From contig CALEGL010000167.1 of assembly GCA_937876495.1 (NCBI GenBank), forward strand, positions 1 through 6,969: 6,969 nt of DNA. The letters are read 5' to 3'. Positions 1 through 5,167 of the stretch are shown here, one piece after another. The number at the start of each line of letters is the position of its first letter. Position 1 is the stretch's first letter. The notes below the pieces were generated by a model. That model was not told the DNA's origin. It saw nothing but the letters and a program-made list of their open reading frames with translations, and searched no databases. The translations under genes were made by a program, and so were the position numbers. The stretch comes from an uncultured Bifidobacterium sp. (lineage in GTDB: Bacteria; Actinomycetota; Actinomycetes; Actinomycetales; Bifidobacteriaceae).

Positions 1-510
1 GCGGTAAAAACGGTCTTCAACAGATTAGATGCTCTCGACGGCGCGGACGCATCAGTCACGCGAGTCGGAACCGCCAAGGGAGCCTTACGCGCATCCACCG
101 TGGACACGGTCGCCGGCTGAGCCGAACACGTCTCCGTGGAGCTCTACTTCATCCTTCACACGCCATGGTCGCGGACGTGGACGAGCGCGCCCACGGCATC
201 CGATGCCGTGGCCTGGACGGGGATTGCGGCGGCGCTTGTGGCCGTGATGACGTCCTTCGTCACGTCCTACGCCCGGGCCCGCGCGGAATCCGTGGGATAC
301 GAGGCGAAGAACGGCATCGCGACACGTTCCGACCGTCTTGCCGTCATCCTCGTCGGCATGGCCCTGGCAGGGATCACCCGAATCGACGCGATACTTACGG
401 CCGACATGGTCATTCTTGCGGTTCTCGGGGCTGTCACGGTGGTTCAGCGCATGGTCCTCGTCCACCGCGAGATGAGTGCGAAGCCTGCATCCGGTCCCGC
501 TTCGCGCTGA
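1..510 (+). pseudogene. Broken CDP-alcohol phosphatidyltransferase (phosphatidylinositol-phosphate synthase type), 5' end outside window
   Basis: Frame 1 from base 1 gives an ungapped match, as I recall the family, to the core of actinobacterial phosphatidylinositol-phosphate synthases, membrane enzymes that join CDP-diacylglycerol to inositol phosphate. The first half of the metal site, DALDG, is at bases 28-42. At the next conserved positions the third aspartate is replaced by Ala (GCA, 91-93). A TGA stop stands at 118-120, where relatives have Gly or Trp; TGG to TGA is one change. After the stop the frame stays open to TGA 508-510 and looks well conserved: a helix ending in TSYARARAES, then NGIATRSDRL and two more hydrophobic segments. 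Charged or polar residues (K, N, R) also break the helix expected before DALDG. A GTG at 136 could start a 124-residue piece, but it has no convincing ribosome site and lacks the catalytic motif. TGA is a normal stop elsewhere here (apt, sucC), so recoding is unlikely. Family call is fairly firm; whether it is a true pseudogene or poor sequence at a contig edge is open. Confidence 0.6.
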
Positions 511-538
511 GGACAATGTCGGCTCGGGGCTCTAGAAT
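510..538 (+). promoter_or_regulatory. Predicted sigma-A-like promoter of yebC
   Basis: A -35 like element AGGACA (510-515, 4 of 6 to TTGACA) is followed by a 17-base spacer and a -10 element TAGAAT (533-538, 5 of 6 to TATAAT). This puts the transcript start near 545, about 30 bases ahead of the yebC start codon. The -35 touches the stop codon of the upstream broken gene, which fits yebC having its own promoter. Prediction from consensus only. Confidence 0.5.
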
Positions 539-576
539 CATGTCGTTTCCCGTATACGCAACCTGCTAGGAGCAAT

Positions 577-1335
577 ATGTCAGGGCATTCCAAGTGGGCG
601 ACCACCAAGCACAAGAAGGCCGCCATCGATGCGAAGCGCGGCAAGCTGTTCGCGAAGCTCATCAAGAACATCGAGATCGCGGCGCGCATGGGCGGAGGGG
701 ACCCCGACGGCAATCCGACCCTGTATGACGCCATCGTCAAGGCCAAGAAGGCCTCGATGCCCGCCGACAACATCAAGCGCGCCGTCAAGCGCGGATCCGG
801 CGAGGAGGCGGGAGCCGCCAGCTACGAGGACATCGTCTACGAGGGCTATGCGCCCGCCGGAGTCGGCCTCATCATCGAATGCCTCACGGACAACCGCAAC
901 CGCGCAGCGGCCGAGGTACGTTCGACGCTGACGAAAGGAAACGGCTCCCTGGCGACGTCGGGGGCCGTGAGCTTCAACTTCGAACGCAAGGGCCAGATCG
1001 TCGTCCCTGCCGAAGGCGTGGACTTCGACGACCTGTTCGACAAGGCGGCCGAAGCGGGCGCGGAGGACGTGCAGGACGACGGCGACGCGTTCACCGTGGT
1101 CACCGACCCCGCCGACCTCATCGACGTGCGCAAGGCGCTGCAGGCGGCCGGAGTGGACTATGACTCCGCCGACCTCGTCATGATGCCGAAGACCGAAGTG
1201 GAGCTCGACCTCGAGGACGCCCAGAAGGTGTCCCGGCTCATCGACAACCTCGACGACCTCGACGACGTCCAGAACATCTACAGCAACTGGACGGCCTCCG
1301 ACGAGGTGATGGAGCAGCTCGCCGAGCTGGAGTAG
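577..1335 (+). CDS. yebC: YebC/TACO1 family protein, cytoplasmic translation factor or regulator
   Basis: The 252-residue product has the usual family length (about 240-250) and the hallmark N-terminus [28 protein letters not shown], here split as [14 protein letters not shown] and [14 protein letters not shown]. Further family blocks are [14 protein letters not shown] (residues 37-50), a [11 protein letters not shown] segment near residue 90 and [13 protein letters not shown] just after it; the C-terminal domain is acidic. The family was long labelled a transcriptional regulator. Mitochondrial TACO1 and more recent work on bacterial members point to a role on the ribosome that eases translation of difficult (proline-rich) stretches. 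Which role holds here cannot be read from sequence. The start is the ATG at 577, with AGGAG at 568-572. The gene lies next to ruvC, a common bacterial arrangement, and ends 2 bases before the ruvC start, so the two are surely cotranscribed and perhaps translationally coupled. Confidence 0.96.
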   Translation: MSGHSKWATTKHKKAAIDAKRGKLFAKLIKNIEIAARMGGGDPDGNPTLYDAIVKAKKASMPADNIKRAVKRGSGEEAGAASYEDIVYEGYAPAGVGLIIECLTDNRNRAAAEVRSTLTKGNGSLATSGAVSFNFERKGQIVVPAEGVDFDDLFDKAAEAGAEDVQDDGDAFTVVTDPADLIDVRKALQAAGVDYDSADLVMMPKTEVELDLEDAQKVSRLIDNLDDLDDVQNIYSNWTASDEVMEQLAELE

Positions 1336-1337
1336 CG

Positions 1338-1925
1338 GTGATCATCCTCGGTGTCGACCCCGGTCTGACGCGCTGCGGCGTCGGGGTCATCGAGGCGGGG
1401 GAGGGTCGCAGGCTCTCCTTCATCCACGTGGATGTCATCCGGTCCGATCCGCATGCCTCCCAGGATCTGCGGCTGTTGGCCATCTATGACGGTCTCGTCG
1501 CGAAGATGGACCGTTTCGTTCCGGATGCCGTCTCCATCGAACGCGTCTTCGCGCAGGAGAACCGCAACACGGTTCTGGGCACCGCCCAGGCGGCCGGTCT
1601 GGCCATGCTCGCCGCGGCTCAGCGAGGCATCCCCGTCGCCCTGCATACGCCGACGGAGGCCAAGATGGCCATCACCGGCAACGGAACGGCTCAGAAGATC
1701 CAGGTGGAGCGGATGGTCATGCGCATCCTTAGACTCAACGCCATGCCCACTCCGCCGGATGCCGCCGACGCCCTCGCCCAGGCCATCTGCCACGCGTTGC
1801 GTCCGGCGGGCGCGCTCCAGGGAGGGGAGCGAGAGGAGCATCTCACCGAGGCCCAGCGCCAGTGGGCCCTGGCCGAGCAGAGGCGTCGCGGACGCCGCCG
1901 GATCAACGGCGACAGAGGCATGTAG
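1338..1925 (+). CDS. ruvC: Crossover junction endodeoxyribonuclease RuvC
   Basis: RuvC is the nuclease that cuts Holliday junctions symmetrically at the end of recombinational repair, as a dimer working with the RuvAB motor. The 195-residue product has the RNase H-like fold signature. The four catalytic acids are visible: Asp7 in [12 protein letters not shown], Glu68 in SIERVFAQ, and Asp141 and Asp144 in PPDAADALA, matching D7/E66/D138/D141 of E. coli. Basic Lys120 follows the GNGTAQK segment. The tail after residue 160 is longer than in E. coli (173 residues) and strongly basic near its end (EQRRRGRRR), as in other actinobacterial forms. The start is GTG at 1338, giving the standard MIILGVDPG opening, with GGAG at 1329-1332 inside the end of yebC. 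No LexA box precedes yebC or ruvC; the one seen lies downstream, before ruvA. A hairpin begins 7 bases after the stop. Confidence 0.97.
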   Translation: MIILGVDPGLTRCGVGVIEAGEGRRLSFIHVDVIRSDPHASQDLRLLAIYDGLVAKMDRFVPDAVSIERVFAQENRNTVLGTAQAAGLAMLAAAQRGIPVALHTPTEAKMAITGNGTAQKIQVERMVMRILRLNAMPTPPDAADALAQAICHALRPAGALQGGEREEHLTEAQRQWALAEQRRRGRRRINGDRGM

Positions 1926-1931
1926 CGGCCG

Positions 1932-1972
1932 GCATCCGCACGAGCCCAATATCGACCACCGCGTGCGGATGC
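1932..1972 (+). terminator. Perfect 11-bp hairpin after ruvC, possible terminator
   Basis: GCATCCGCACG (1932-1942) and CGTGCGGATGC (1962-1972) are exact inverted repeats around a 19-base loop. The stem starts 7 bases after the ruvC stop. No T-run follows, so it is not a classical intrinsic terminator. GC-rich actinobacteria often end transcripts at hairpins lacking a T-run, or use such stems to protect mRNA ends. A small second stem (GTGCC 1977-1981 with GGCAC 1990-1994) follows. It plausibly separates yebC-ruvC transcripts from ruvAB. Confidence 0.45.
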
Positions 1973-2040
1973 GAGCGTGCCAAGAGGACGGCACCATCCC
2001 GCCGGTCGAACGGCATCGGTTCTCGATCGGCATACGATTC

Positions 2041-2080
2041 CATCCCCTTGCTCCGCCGTCCGGCGTCACGGCAGGGGATG
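2041..2080. repeat. Bulged inverted repeat upstream of ruvA
   Basis: CATCCCCT (2041-2048) pairs with AGGGGATG (2073-2080), and inside it GCCGT (2055-2059) pairs with ACGGC (2068-2072), leaving a 6-base bulge on the left and an 8-base loop. It ends 6 bases before a possible -10 element and 13 bases before the LexA box. It could be a second terminator or part of the ruvA control region. No T-run follows, and function is unknown. Confidence 0.4.
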
Positions 2081-2086
2081 ATGGAG

Positions 2087-2092
2087 TAGGAT
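2087..2092 (+). promoter_or_regulatory. Possible -10 element of a ruvAB promoter
   Basis: TAGGAT matches TATAAT at 4 of 6 positions and sits one base before the LexA box, so transcription would begin inside the operator and LexA would block it. No good -35 element is seen 16-18 bases upstream, so this call is weak. TACGAT at 2033-2038 is an alternative, upstream of the hairpin. Confidence 0.3.
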
Positions 2093-2093
2093 G

Positions 2094-2109
2094 TCGAACA
2101 GATGTTCGA
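2094..2109. promoter_or_regulatory. LexA operator (SOS box) controlling ruvAB
   Basis: TCGAACAGATGTTCGA is two perfect inverted 6-base arms, TCGAAC and GTTCGA, around AGAT. It matches the known mycobacterial SOS consensus TCGAAC-N4-GTTCGA exactly and the Bacillus-type CGAACRNRYGTTCG. It lies 24 bases before the ruvA start codon. LexA dimers bind such sites and repress until RecA filaments on damaged DNA trigger LexA self-cleavage. Since ruv genes are a classic SOS target, the site and the neighbouring genes support each other. No second site of this quality was noticed in the window. Confidence 0.9.
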
Positions 2110-2121
2110 AGACTCGTCGAT

Positions 2122-2127
2122 GGGAGG
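2122..2127 (+). promoter_or_regulatory. Ribosome binding site fixing the ruvA start
   Basis: GGGAGG lies 6 bases before the ATG at 2134. The ruvA frame is open far upstream, to at least 1432 within ruvC, so the start has to be chosen on other grounds. This strong site plus the family-typical MIGMLRG opening decide it. Confidence 0.8.
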
Positions 2128-2133
2128 ATCGGC

Positions 2134-2757
2134 ATGATCGGCATGCTCCGCGGTCAGGTCGCGTCCGTGGACGGGAACGTGGCGCTGATGCTCGTCGGCG
2201 GAATCGGCTTCGAAGTCCGTATGCCGCACCGGGATCTCGCATCGCTGCATGCCGGATCGGACGCCAGCGTCTCCACAGTGCTCACCATCGCCCAGGACCA
2301 GCCCGTGTTATACGGCTTCCTGACCCCCGCCGCAAAGCGTCTGTTCCTTCAACTGCAGAAGGCGAGCGGAATCGGCCCCAAGGTGGCGCTGTCTCTGCTG
2401 TCCACCCTCACGCCCGACTCCTTGGCGAGGGCCATCGCAGACGGGGATGCGACGGCCCTCGCGAAGGCACCCGGTCTGGGACGCAAGGGGGCGCAGAAGA
2501 TCATTCTCGAGCTTCGCGGCTCCATCGACGTCGATTCGCTGGACGAATCCGGGAACGATGGGTCCACGGAAGAGGAGCCGACCGTGGTCGGACAGGTCGT
2601 GGAGGGTCTCGTCTCCCTCGGCTGGTCGGAGCAGGAGGCGGGTCGGGCCGTGTCCCATGTCCGTCAGGAGCTTCAGAGCAACGGCTCCGACCCCGACGCC
2701 GAGAATGCCGCCGTGCTTCTGCGCAGGACCCTGGCATGGCTGGATAGAGGAAGGTAG
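2134..2757 (+). CDS. ruvA: Holliday junction branch migration protein RuvA
   Basis: RuvA is the tetrameric platform that binds the four-way junction, holds it flat and loads two RuvB rings. The 207-residue product shows all three domains: an OB-fold (about 1-62, opening MIGMLRGQV and ending in LYGF), two helix-hairpin-helix DNA-binding motifs (GIGPK at 79-83 and GLGRKGA at 114-120), and a C-terminal RuvB-contacting domain (about 151-204) after an acidic linker (about 131-150). Length is normal (E. coli 203). At the acidic pin that keeps DNA strands apart, E. coli has Glu55-Asp56; here the aligned pair is Gln54-Asp55, so one negative charge is missing. The gene follows a 208-base gap with a LexA box and hairpins, so it probably starts its own transcript. 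It ends 6 bases before ruvB. Confidence 0.96.
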   Translation: MIGMLRGQVASVDGNVALMLVGGIGFEVRMPHRDLASLHAGSDASVSTVLTIAQDQPVLYGFLTPAAKRLFLQLQKASGIGPKVALSLLSTLTPDSLARAIADGDATALAKAPGLGRKGAQKIILELRGSIDVDSLDESGNDGSTEEEPTVVGQVVEGLVSLGWSEQEAGRAVSHVRQELQSNGSDPDAENAAVLLRRTLAWLDRGR

Positions 2758-2763
2758 GCGGGC

Positions 2764-3870
2764 ATGGCCGCGACTCGAAGCAGCGACGACGGCATCGATT
2801 CCGGACGGGACAATGCCGGAGCCCGCGAGGAATCCCTGCGCATGGTCTCCTCCGCCCCGATGGGCGACGAGCCGGTCAGCGATGAGGAGCTGCGTCCCCA
2901 CGCCCTGGACGGCTTCATCGGCCAGCCACGGCTCAAAGCGCAGCTCCAGCTGTTCCTTGACGCCGCCCGCAAACGCGACGTGCCCCCGGACCATATCCTG
3001 CTGGCGGGGCCTCCCGGACTGGGAAAGACGACTCTGGCGATGATCGTCGCCAACGAGCTCGGCGTCCCCATCCGCGTAACGTCGGGTCCCGCGATCCTCC
3101 ACGCGGGTGACCTCGCCTCCATCCTCAGCTCCCTGGACACGGGAGAGGTGCTGTTCATCGACGAGATCCACCGACTTCCGCGGGCCGCCGAGGAGCTGCT
3201 GTACATCGCCATGGAGGACTTCCGTGTGGACGTCATGGTCGGCAAGGGACCCGGCGCCTCCTCGATTCCGCTGACGCTGCCGCGCTTCACGGTCGTGGGC
3301 GCCACCACCCGTGAAGGGATGCTCCCCGCCCCGCTGCGCGCGCGTTTCGGCTTCACCGCGCACCTGGACTTCTATCCCCATGACGAGCTCGAAAGGCTCG
3401 TCGAGCGCTCCGCGGGCGTGCTCGGCATCACGCTTGGACCGGGGGCCGCGGCGGAGCTGGCGCTCAGATCGAGGGGGACGCCACGAATAGCCAACCGTCT
3501 CCTGAGGCGCGTGCGCGACTGGGCCATCGTCCATGACCTCGGCGTCATCGGGCAGAAGGACGTCCACGACGCCCTGGCCCTGTATCAGATCGATTCCGAA
3601 GGCCTCGACCGGCTCGACATCGCCGTGCTCAAGGCCATCGTCACCAGCTTCCAGGGAGGCCCCGTCGGGTTGAACAACCTCGCCGCGATGGTCGGGGAGG
3701 AGGCCGAGACGGTGGAGACGGTCTGCGAGCCGTATCTCGTCCGAGAGGGCTTCCTCGTGCGCACGCCGAAGGGACGAGTGGCCACGCGCAGGGCATGGAC
3801 GCATCTGGGTCTCGACCCGGACATGGACCCGGCCGACGGCGCGGAACGGGATGTCAGCAAGCTCTTCTAG
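2764..3870 (+). CDS. ruvB: Holliday junction branch migration ATPase RuvB
   Basis: RuvB is the AAA+ hexameric motor that pulls DNA through RuvA-bound junctions. Landmarks in the 368-residue product are Walker A GPPGLGKT (82-89), Walker B VLFIDEIH (129-136), sensor 1 VGATTR (178-183), the arginine-finger region PLRARFGF (190-197), sensor 2 [12 protein letters not shown] (238-249) and a C-terminal winged helix with [17 protein letters not shown] near 322-338. No key residue is missing. About 45 residues precede the conserved [12 protein letters not shown] block, longer than in E. coli. The chosen ATG at 2764 has AGAGGAAGG at 2746-2754, 9 bases upstream, and follows ruvA by 6 bases. A second ATG at 2842, with GAGGAA at 2827-2832, would give a protein 26 residues shorter and starting [10 protein letters not shown]. 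Coexpression with ruvA under the LexA box is expected. Confidence 0.97.
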   Translation: MAATRSSDDGIDSGRDNAGAREESLRMVSSAPMGDEPVSDEELRPHALDGFIGQPRLKAQLQLFLDAARKRDVPPDHILLAGPPGLGKTTLAMIVANELGVPIRVTSGPAILHAGDLASILSSLDTGEVLFIDEIHRLPRAAEELLYIAMEDFRVDVMVGKGPGASSIPLTLPRFTVVGATTREGMLPAPLRARFGFTAHLDFYPHDELERLVERSAGVLGITLGPGAAAELALRSRGTPRIANRLLRRVRDWAIVHDLGVIGQKDVHDALALYQIDSEGLDRLDIAVLKAIVTSFQGGPVGLNNLAAMVGEEAETVETVCEPYLVREGFLVRTPKGRVATRRAWTHLGLDPDMDPADGAERDVSKLF

Positions 3871-3929
3871 CATGATGTTTCCGGACGTCCGACAGCCGTC
3901 GTCCCCCCAGTCCGTGAGGAGCCTGCACA

Positions 3930-4442
3930 GTGGATCAGAACACCCTGTTCATCATCGTTATCGTCGTCATGCTCGCCGGCATGATGTTCTGGCAGTCACA
4001 CAAGGCCAAGCAGCAGCAGAAAAAGGTCAAGGACTTCCGTGAGTCCCTTCAGCCGGGTACCGAGGTCATCACCATAGGCGGAATCATCGGCAAGGTGGTC
4101 TCCGTCGATTCCAAGTACGAGGAGATCGTCATCGACTCGGACGGGTCGCTTATGCGCTTCACCTTCCGGGCCATCTCCAAGGAGTACGTCCGCCCCGCCT
4201 ACGTGGACGACAGCGAGGTCGATGAAAAGGGAAACCCGCTTCCGGCGGAGAATCCCGTCGAGGCCGCGAATCCCGTCGAGGCGGTCGGCTCCGACCAAGT
4301 CACGGTCGCGACCGACGCGACCGACGCGACGGGCGCCGCGCTCATGTCCGGGTCCGGACGGGATTCCACCGAACCCTCCGCGACGACGGGCGAGGCGGAT
4401 GACCCCGGCACGCAGGACACCGGGGAATCCCGGAACGACTAG
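3930..4442 (+). CDS. yajC: Preprotein translocase accessory subunit YajC
   Basis: YajC is a small single-span membrane protein associated with the Sec translocon and, in many bacteria, with SecD-SecF. The 170-residue product has one membrane segment (about 6-21), a basic stretch KAKQQQKKVK (25-34) on the cytoplasmic side and the conserved compact domain PGTEVITIGGIIGKVVSV (42-59) through FRAISKEYVRP (79-89). Residues 92-170 form a low-complexity acidic tail rich in Asp, Glu, Thr and Ala, with short repeats; E. coli YajC is only about 110 residues. The start is GTG at 3930, with GAGGAG at 3916-3921. Finding yajC after ruvB is normal in actinobacteria, but there secD and secF usually follow; here apt does. 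It may share the ruvAB transcript across a 59-base gap that shows no clear promoter. Confidence 0.92.
   Translation: MDQNTLFIIVIVVMLAGMMFWQSHKAKQQQKKVKDFRESLQPGTEVITIGGIIGKVVSVDSKYEEIVIDSDGSLMRFTFRAISKEYVRPAYVDDSEVDEKGNPLPAENPVEAANPVEAVGSDQVTVATDATDATGAALMSGSGRDSTEPSATTGEADDPGTQDTGESRND
4251..4286 (+). repeat. Two-copy 18-base tandem repeat in the yajC tail
   Basis: Copies at 4251-4268 and 4269-4286 share their first 14 bases (AATCCCGTCGAGGC) and encode NPVEAA and NPVEAV (residues 109-114 and 115-120). The reading frame is kept. It looks like a recent slippage duplication in a part of the protein under weak constraint. Confidence 0.8.
4308..4334 (+). repeat. Nine-base repeat in the yajC tail
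   Basis: GCGACCGAC occurs twice in tandem (4308-4316, 4317-4325), followed by the degenerate copy GCGACGGGC (4326-4334). It encodes ATDATDATG at residues 127-135. This is a second short slippage-type repeat in the same disordered tail. Confidence 0.7.
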
Positions 4443-4443
4443 C

Positions 4444-4490
4444 CTCTCGGACGAAACGCCGCCGCTTCCCCCGGGCGTCTCGTCCGAGAG
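4444..4490 (+). terminator. Strong hairpin after yajC, probable terminator or transcript-end structure
   Basis: CTCTCGGACGA (4444-4454) is an exact inverted match to TCGTCCGAGAG (4480-4490). After one A-C mismatch the stem continues with ACGCC (4456-4460) and GGCGT (4474-4478), leaving a 13-base loop. This is 16 pairs in all, starting one base after the yajC stop. No T-run follows. It is the strongest stem seen in the window and probably ends or stabilises the ruvAB-yajC message. apt begins 40 bases further on, with no evident promoter between, so some readthrough may be needed. Confidence 0.55.
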
Positions 4491-4529
4491 CGAGCCCGGG
4501 AAAGCACCAGCAGTCAAGGACAGGTAGGC

Positions 4530-5111
4530 ATGGCAGACAGCGATATCAGCATCGACAAGCTGAGCAACGTCGACAGGAACGACGCGGAATACCTCGTATC
4601 CCTCATCCGGTCGATTCCCGGATTCCCCAAGAAGGGGATTCTCTTCCGGGACTTCATGCCCGCCCTGGCCGATCCCCGCGGACTGCGGATCATGATCGCC
4701 GCTCTTGAGGCCTCCCTGCCGGTGCCGGCGGACGACTTCGACTCGGTCGCGGGTCTCGAGGCCCGTGGCTTCCTCTTCGGACCCGCGCTGGCATGGCGAC
4801 TGGGCAAGGGCTTCATCGCCGTGCGCAAGGCCGGCAAGCTTCCTCCCAAGACGGTGAAGGAGGACTACTCCCTGGAGTACGGTACCCAGACGCTCGAGGT
4901 CGAAACCTCGGCGGTGTCACCCGGCGAACGCGTGCTCATCGTCGACGATCTCATCGCCACGGGCGGGACGGCAAACGCCGCGGCCGACCTCATCGAGAAG
5001 TGCGGAGGCATCGTGGCGGGCTTCAGCTTCGTCATGGAGCTTGAGGGGCTCAACGGAACGGCGGCCCTGAAGGGCCGGCCCACCAGTTCACTGCTGACGA
5101 TGCCGGCCTGA
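4530..5111 (+). CDS. apt: Adenine phosphoribosyltransferase
   Basis: Apt salvages adenine by joining it to phosphoribosyl pyrophosphate (PRPP), giving AMP and pyrophosphate in the cytoplasm. The 193-residue product shows the type I phosphoribosyltransferase PRPP loop VLIVDDLIATGGTA (135-148, with the Asp139-Asp140 pair). Also present are the family blocks IPGFPKKGILFRDF (29-42), GLEARGFLFGPALA (75-88), RKAGKLPPKT (99-108), the flexible-loop region around DYSLEYGTQTLE (112-123) and the C-terminal FVMELEGLNG (167-176). Length is close to the E. coli enzyme (183). The start is ATG at 4530, with AAGGA at 4516-4520, 9 bases upstream; the first 17 or so residues are a non-conserved extension. It follows the yajC hairpin and precedes sucC by 56 bases. 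Neither neighbour is functionally linked to purine salvage, so the order is probably lineage history rather than a pathway operon. Confidence 0.95.
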   Translation: MADSDISIDKLSNVDRNDAEYLVSLIRSIPGFPKKGILFRDFMPALADPRGLRIMIAALEASLPVPADDFDSVAGLEARGFLFGPALAWRLGKGFIAVRKAGKLPPKTVKEDYSLEYGTQTLEVETSAVSPGERVLIVDDLIATGGTANAAADLIEKCGGIVAGFSFVMELEGLNGTAALKGRPTSSLLTMPA

Positions 5112-5150
5112 GCCAGCCGCATGCCGCATACCAATGACCACGACGAACCA

Positions 5151-5158
5151 GAGGTGAT
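5151..5158 (+). promoter_or_regulatory. Near-perfect Shine-Dalgarno sequence of sucC
   Basis: GAGGTGAT is fully complementary to the usual 3' end of 16S rRNA (AUCACCUCC) and ends 9 bases before the ATG at 5168. It is the longest anti-Shine-Dalgarno match seen in this window and suggests strong sucC translation. It also supports 5168 as the start rather than an upstream codon in another frame. Confidence 0.8.
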
Positions 5159-5167
5159 GGAGAAGGA

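Noticed and set aside
1..120. TGA at 118-120 read as an amino acid (recoding or selenocysteine)
   Set aside because: TGA ends apt and sucC normally, no selenocysteine-type context is visible, and a catalytic Asp is also missing nearby.
165..569. 134-codon frame overlapping the broken lipid gene and yebC promoter
   Set aside because: It is an out-of-frame shadow rich in Arg and Gly; the competing frame 1 carries the recognisable membrane enzyme.
2006..2026. TCGAAC and GTTCTCGA half-sites resembling a second SOS box
   Set aside because: The arms are 7 bases apart instead of 4 and the right arm carries an insertion, so the geometry does not fit a LexA dimer.
1432..2757. Possible RuvC-RuvA fusion or a RuvA with a 230-residue N-terminal extension
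   Set aside because: The open frame upstream of 2134 overlaps ruvC in another frame, then crosses the hairpins and LexA box; the ribosome site at 2122-2127 and the family-typical MIGMLRG opening fix the start.
2308..3873. 521-codon open frame on the minus strand opposite ruvA-ruvB
   Set aside because: It lies wholly opposite two clear genes, its product resembles no known family, and long antisense frames are expected in GC-rich genes with strong third-position bias.
3882..3891. Ten-base palindrome CGGACGTCCG between ruvB and yajC
   Set aside because: Too short and without a loop or known consensus; such palindromes occur by chance in GC-rich DNA.
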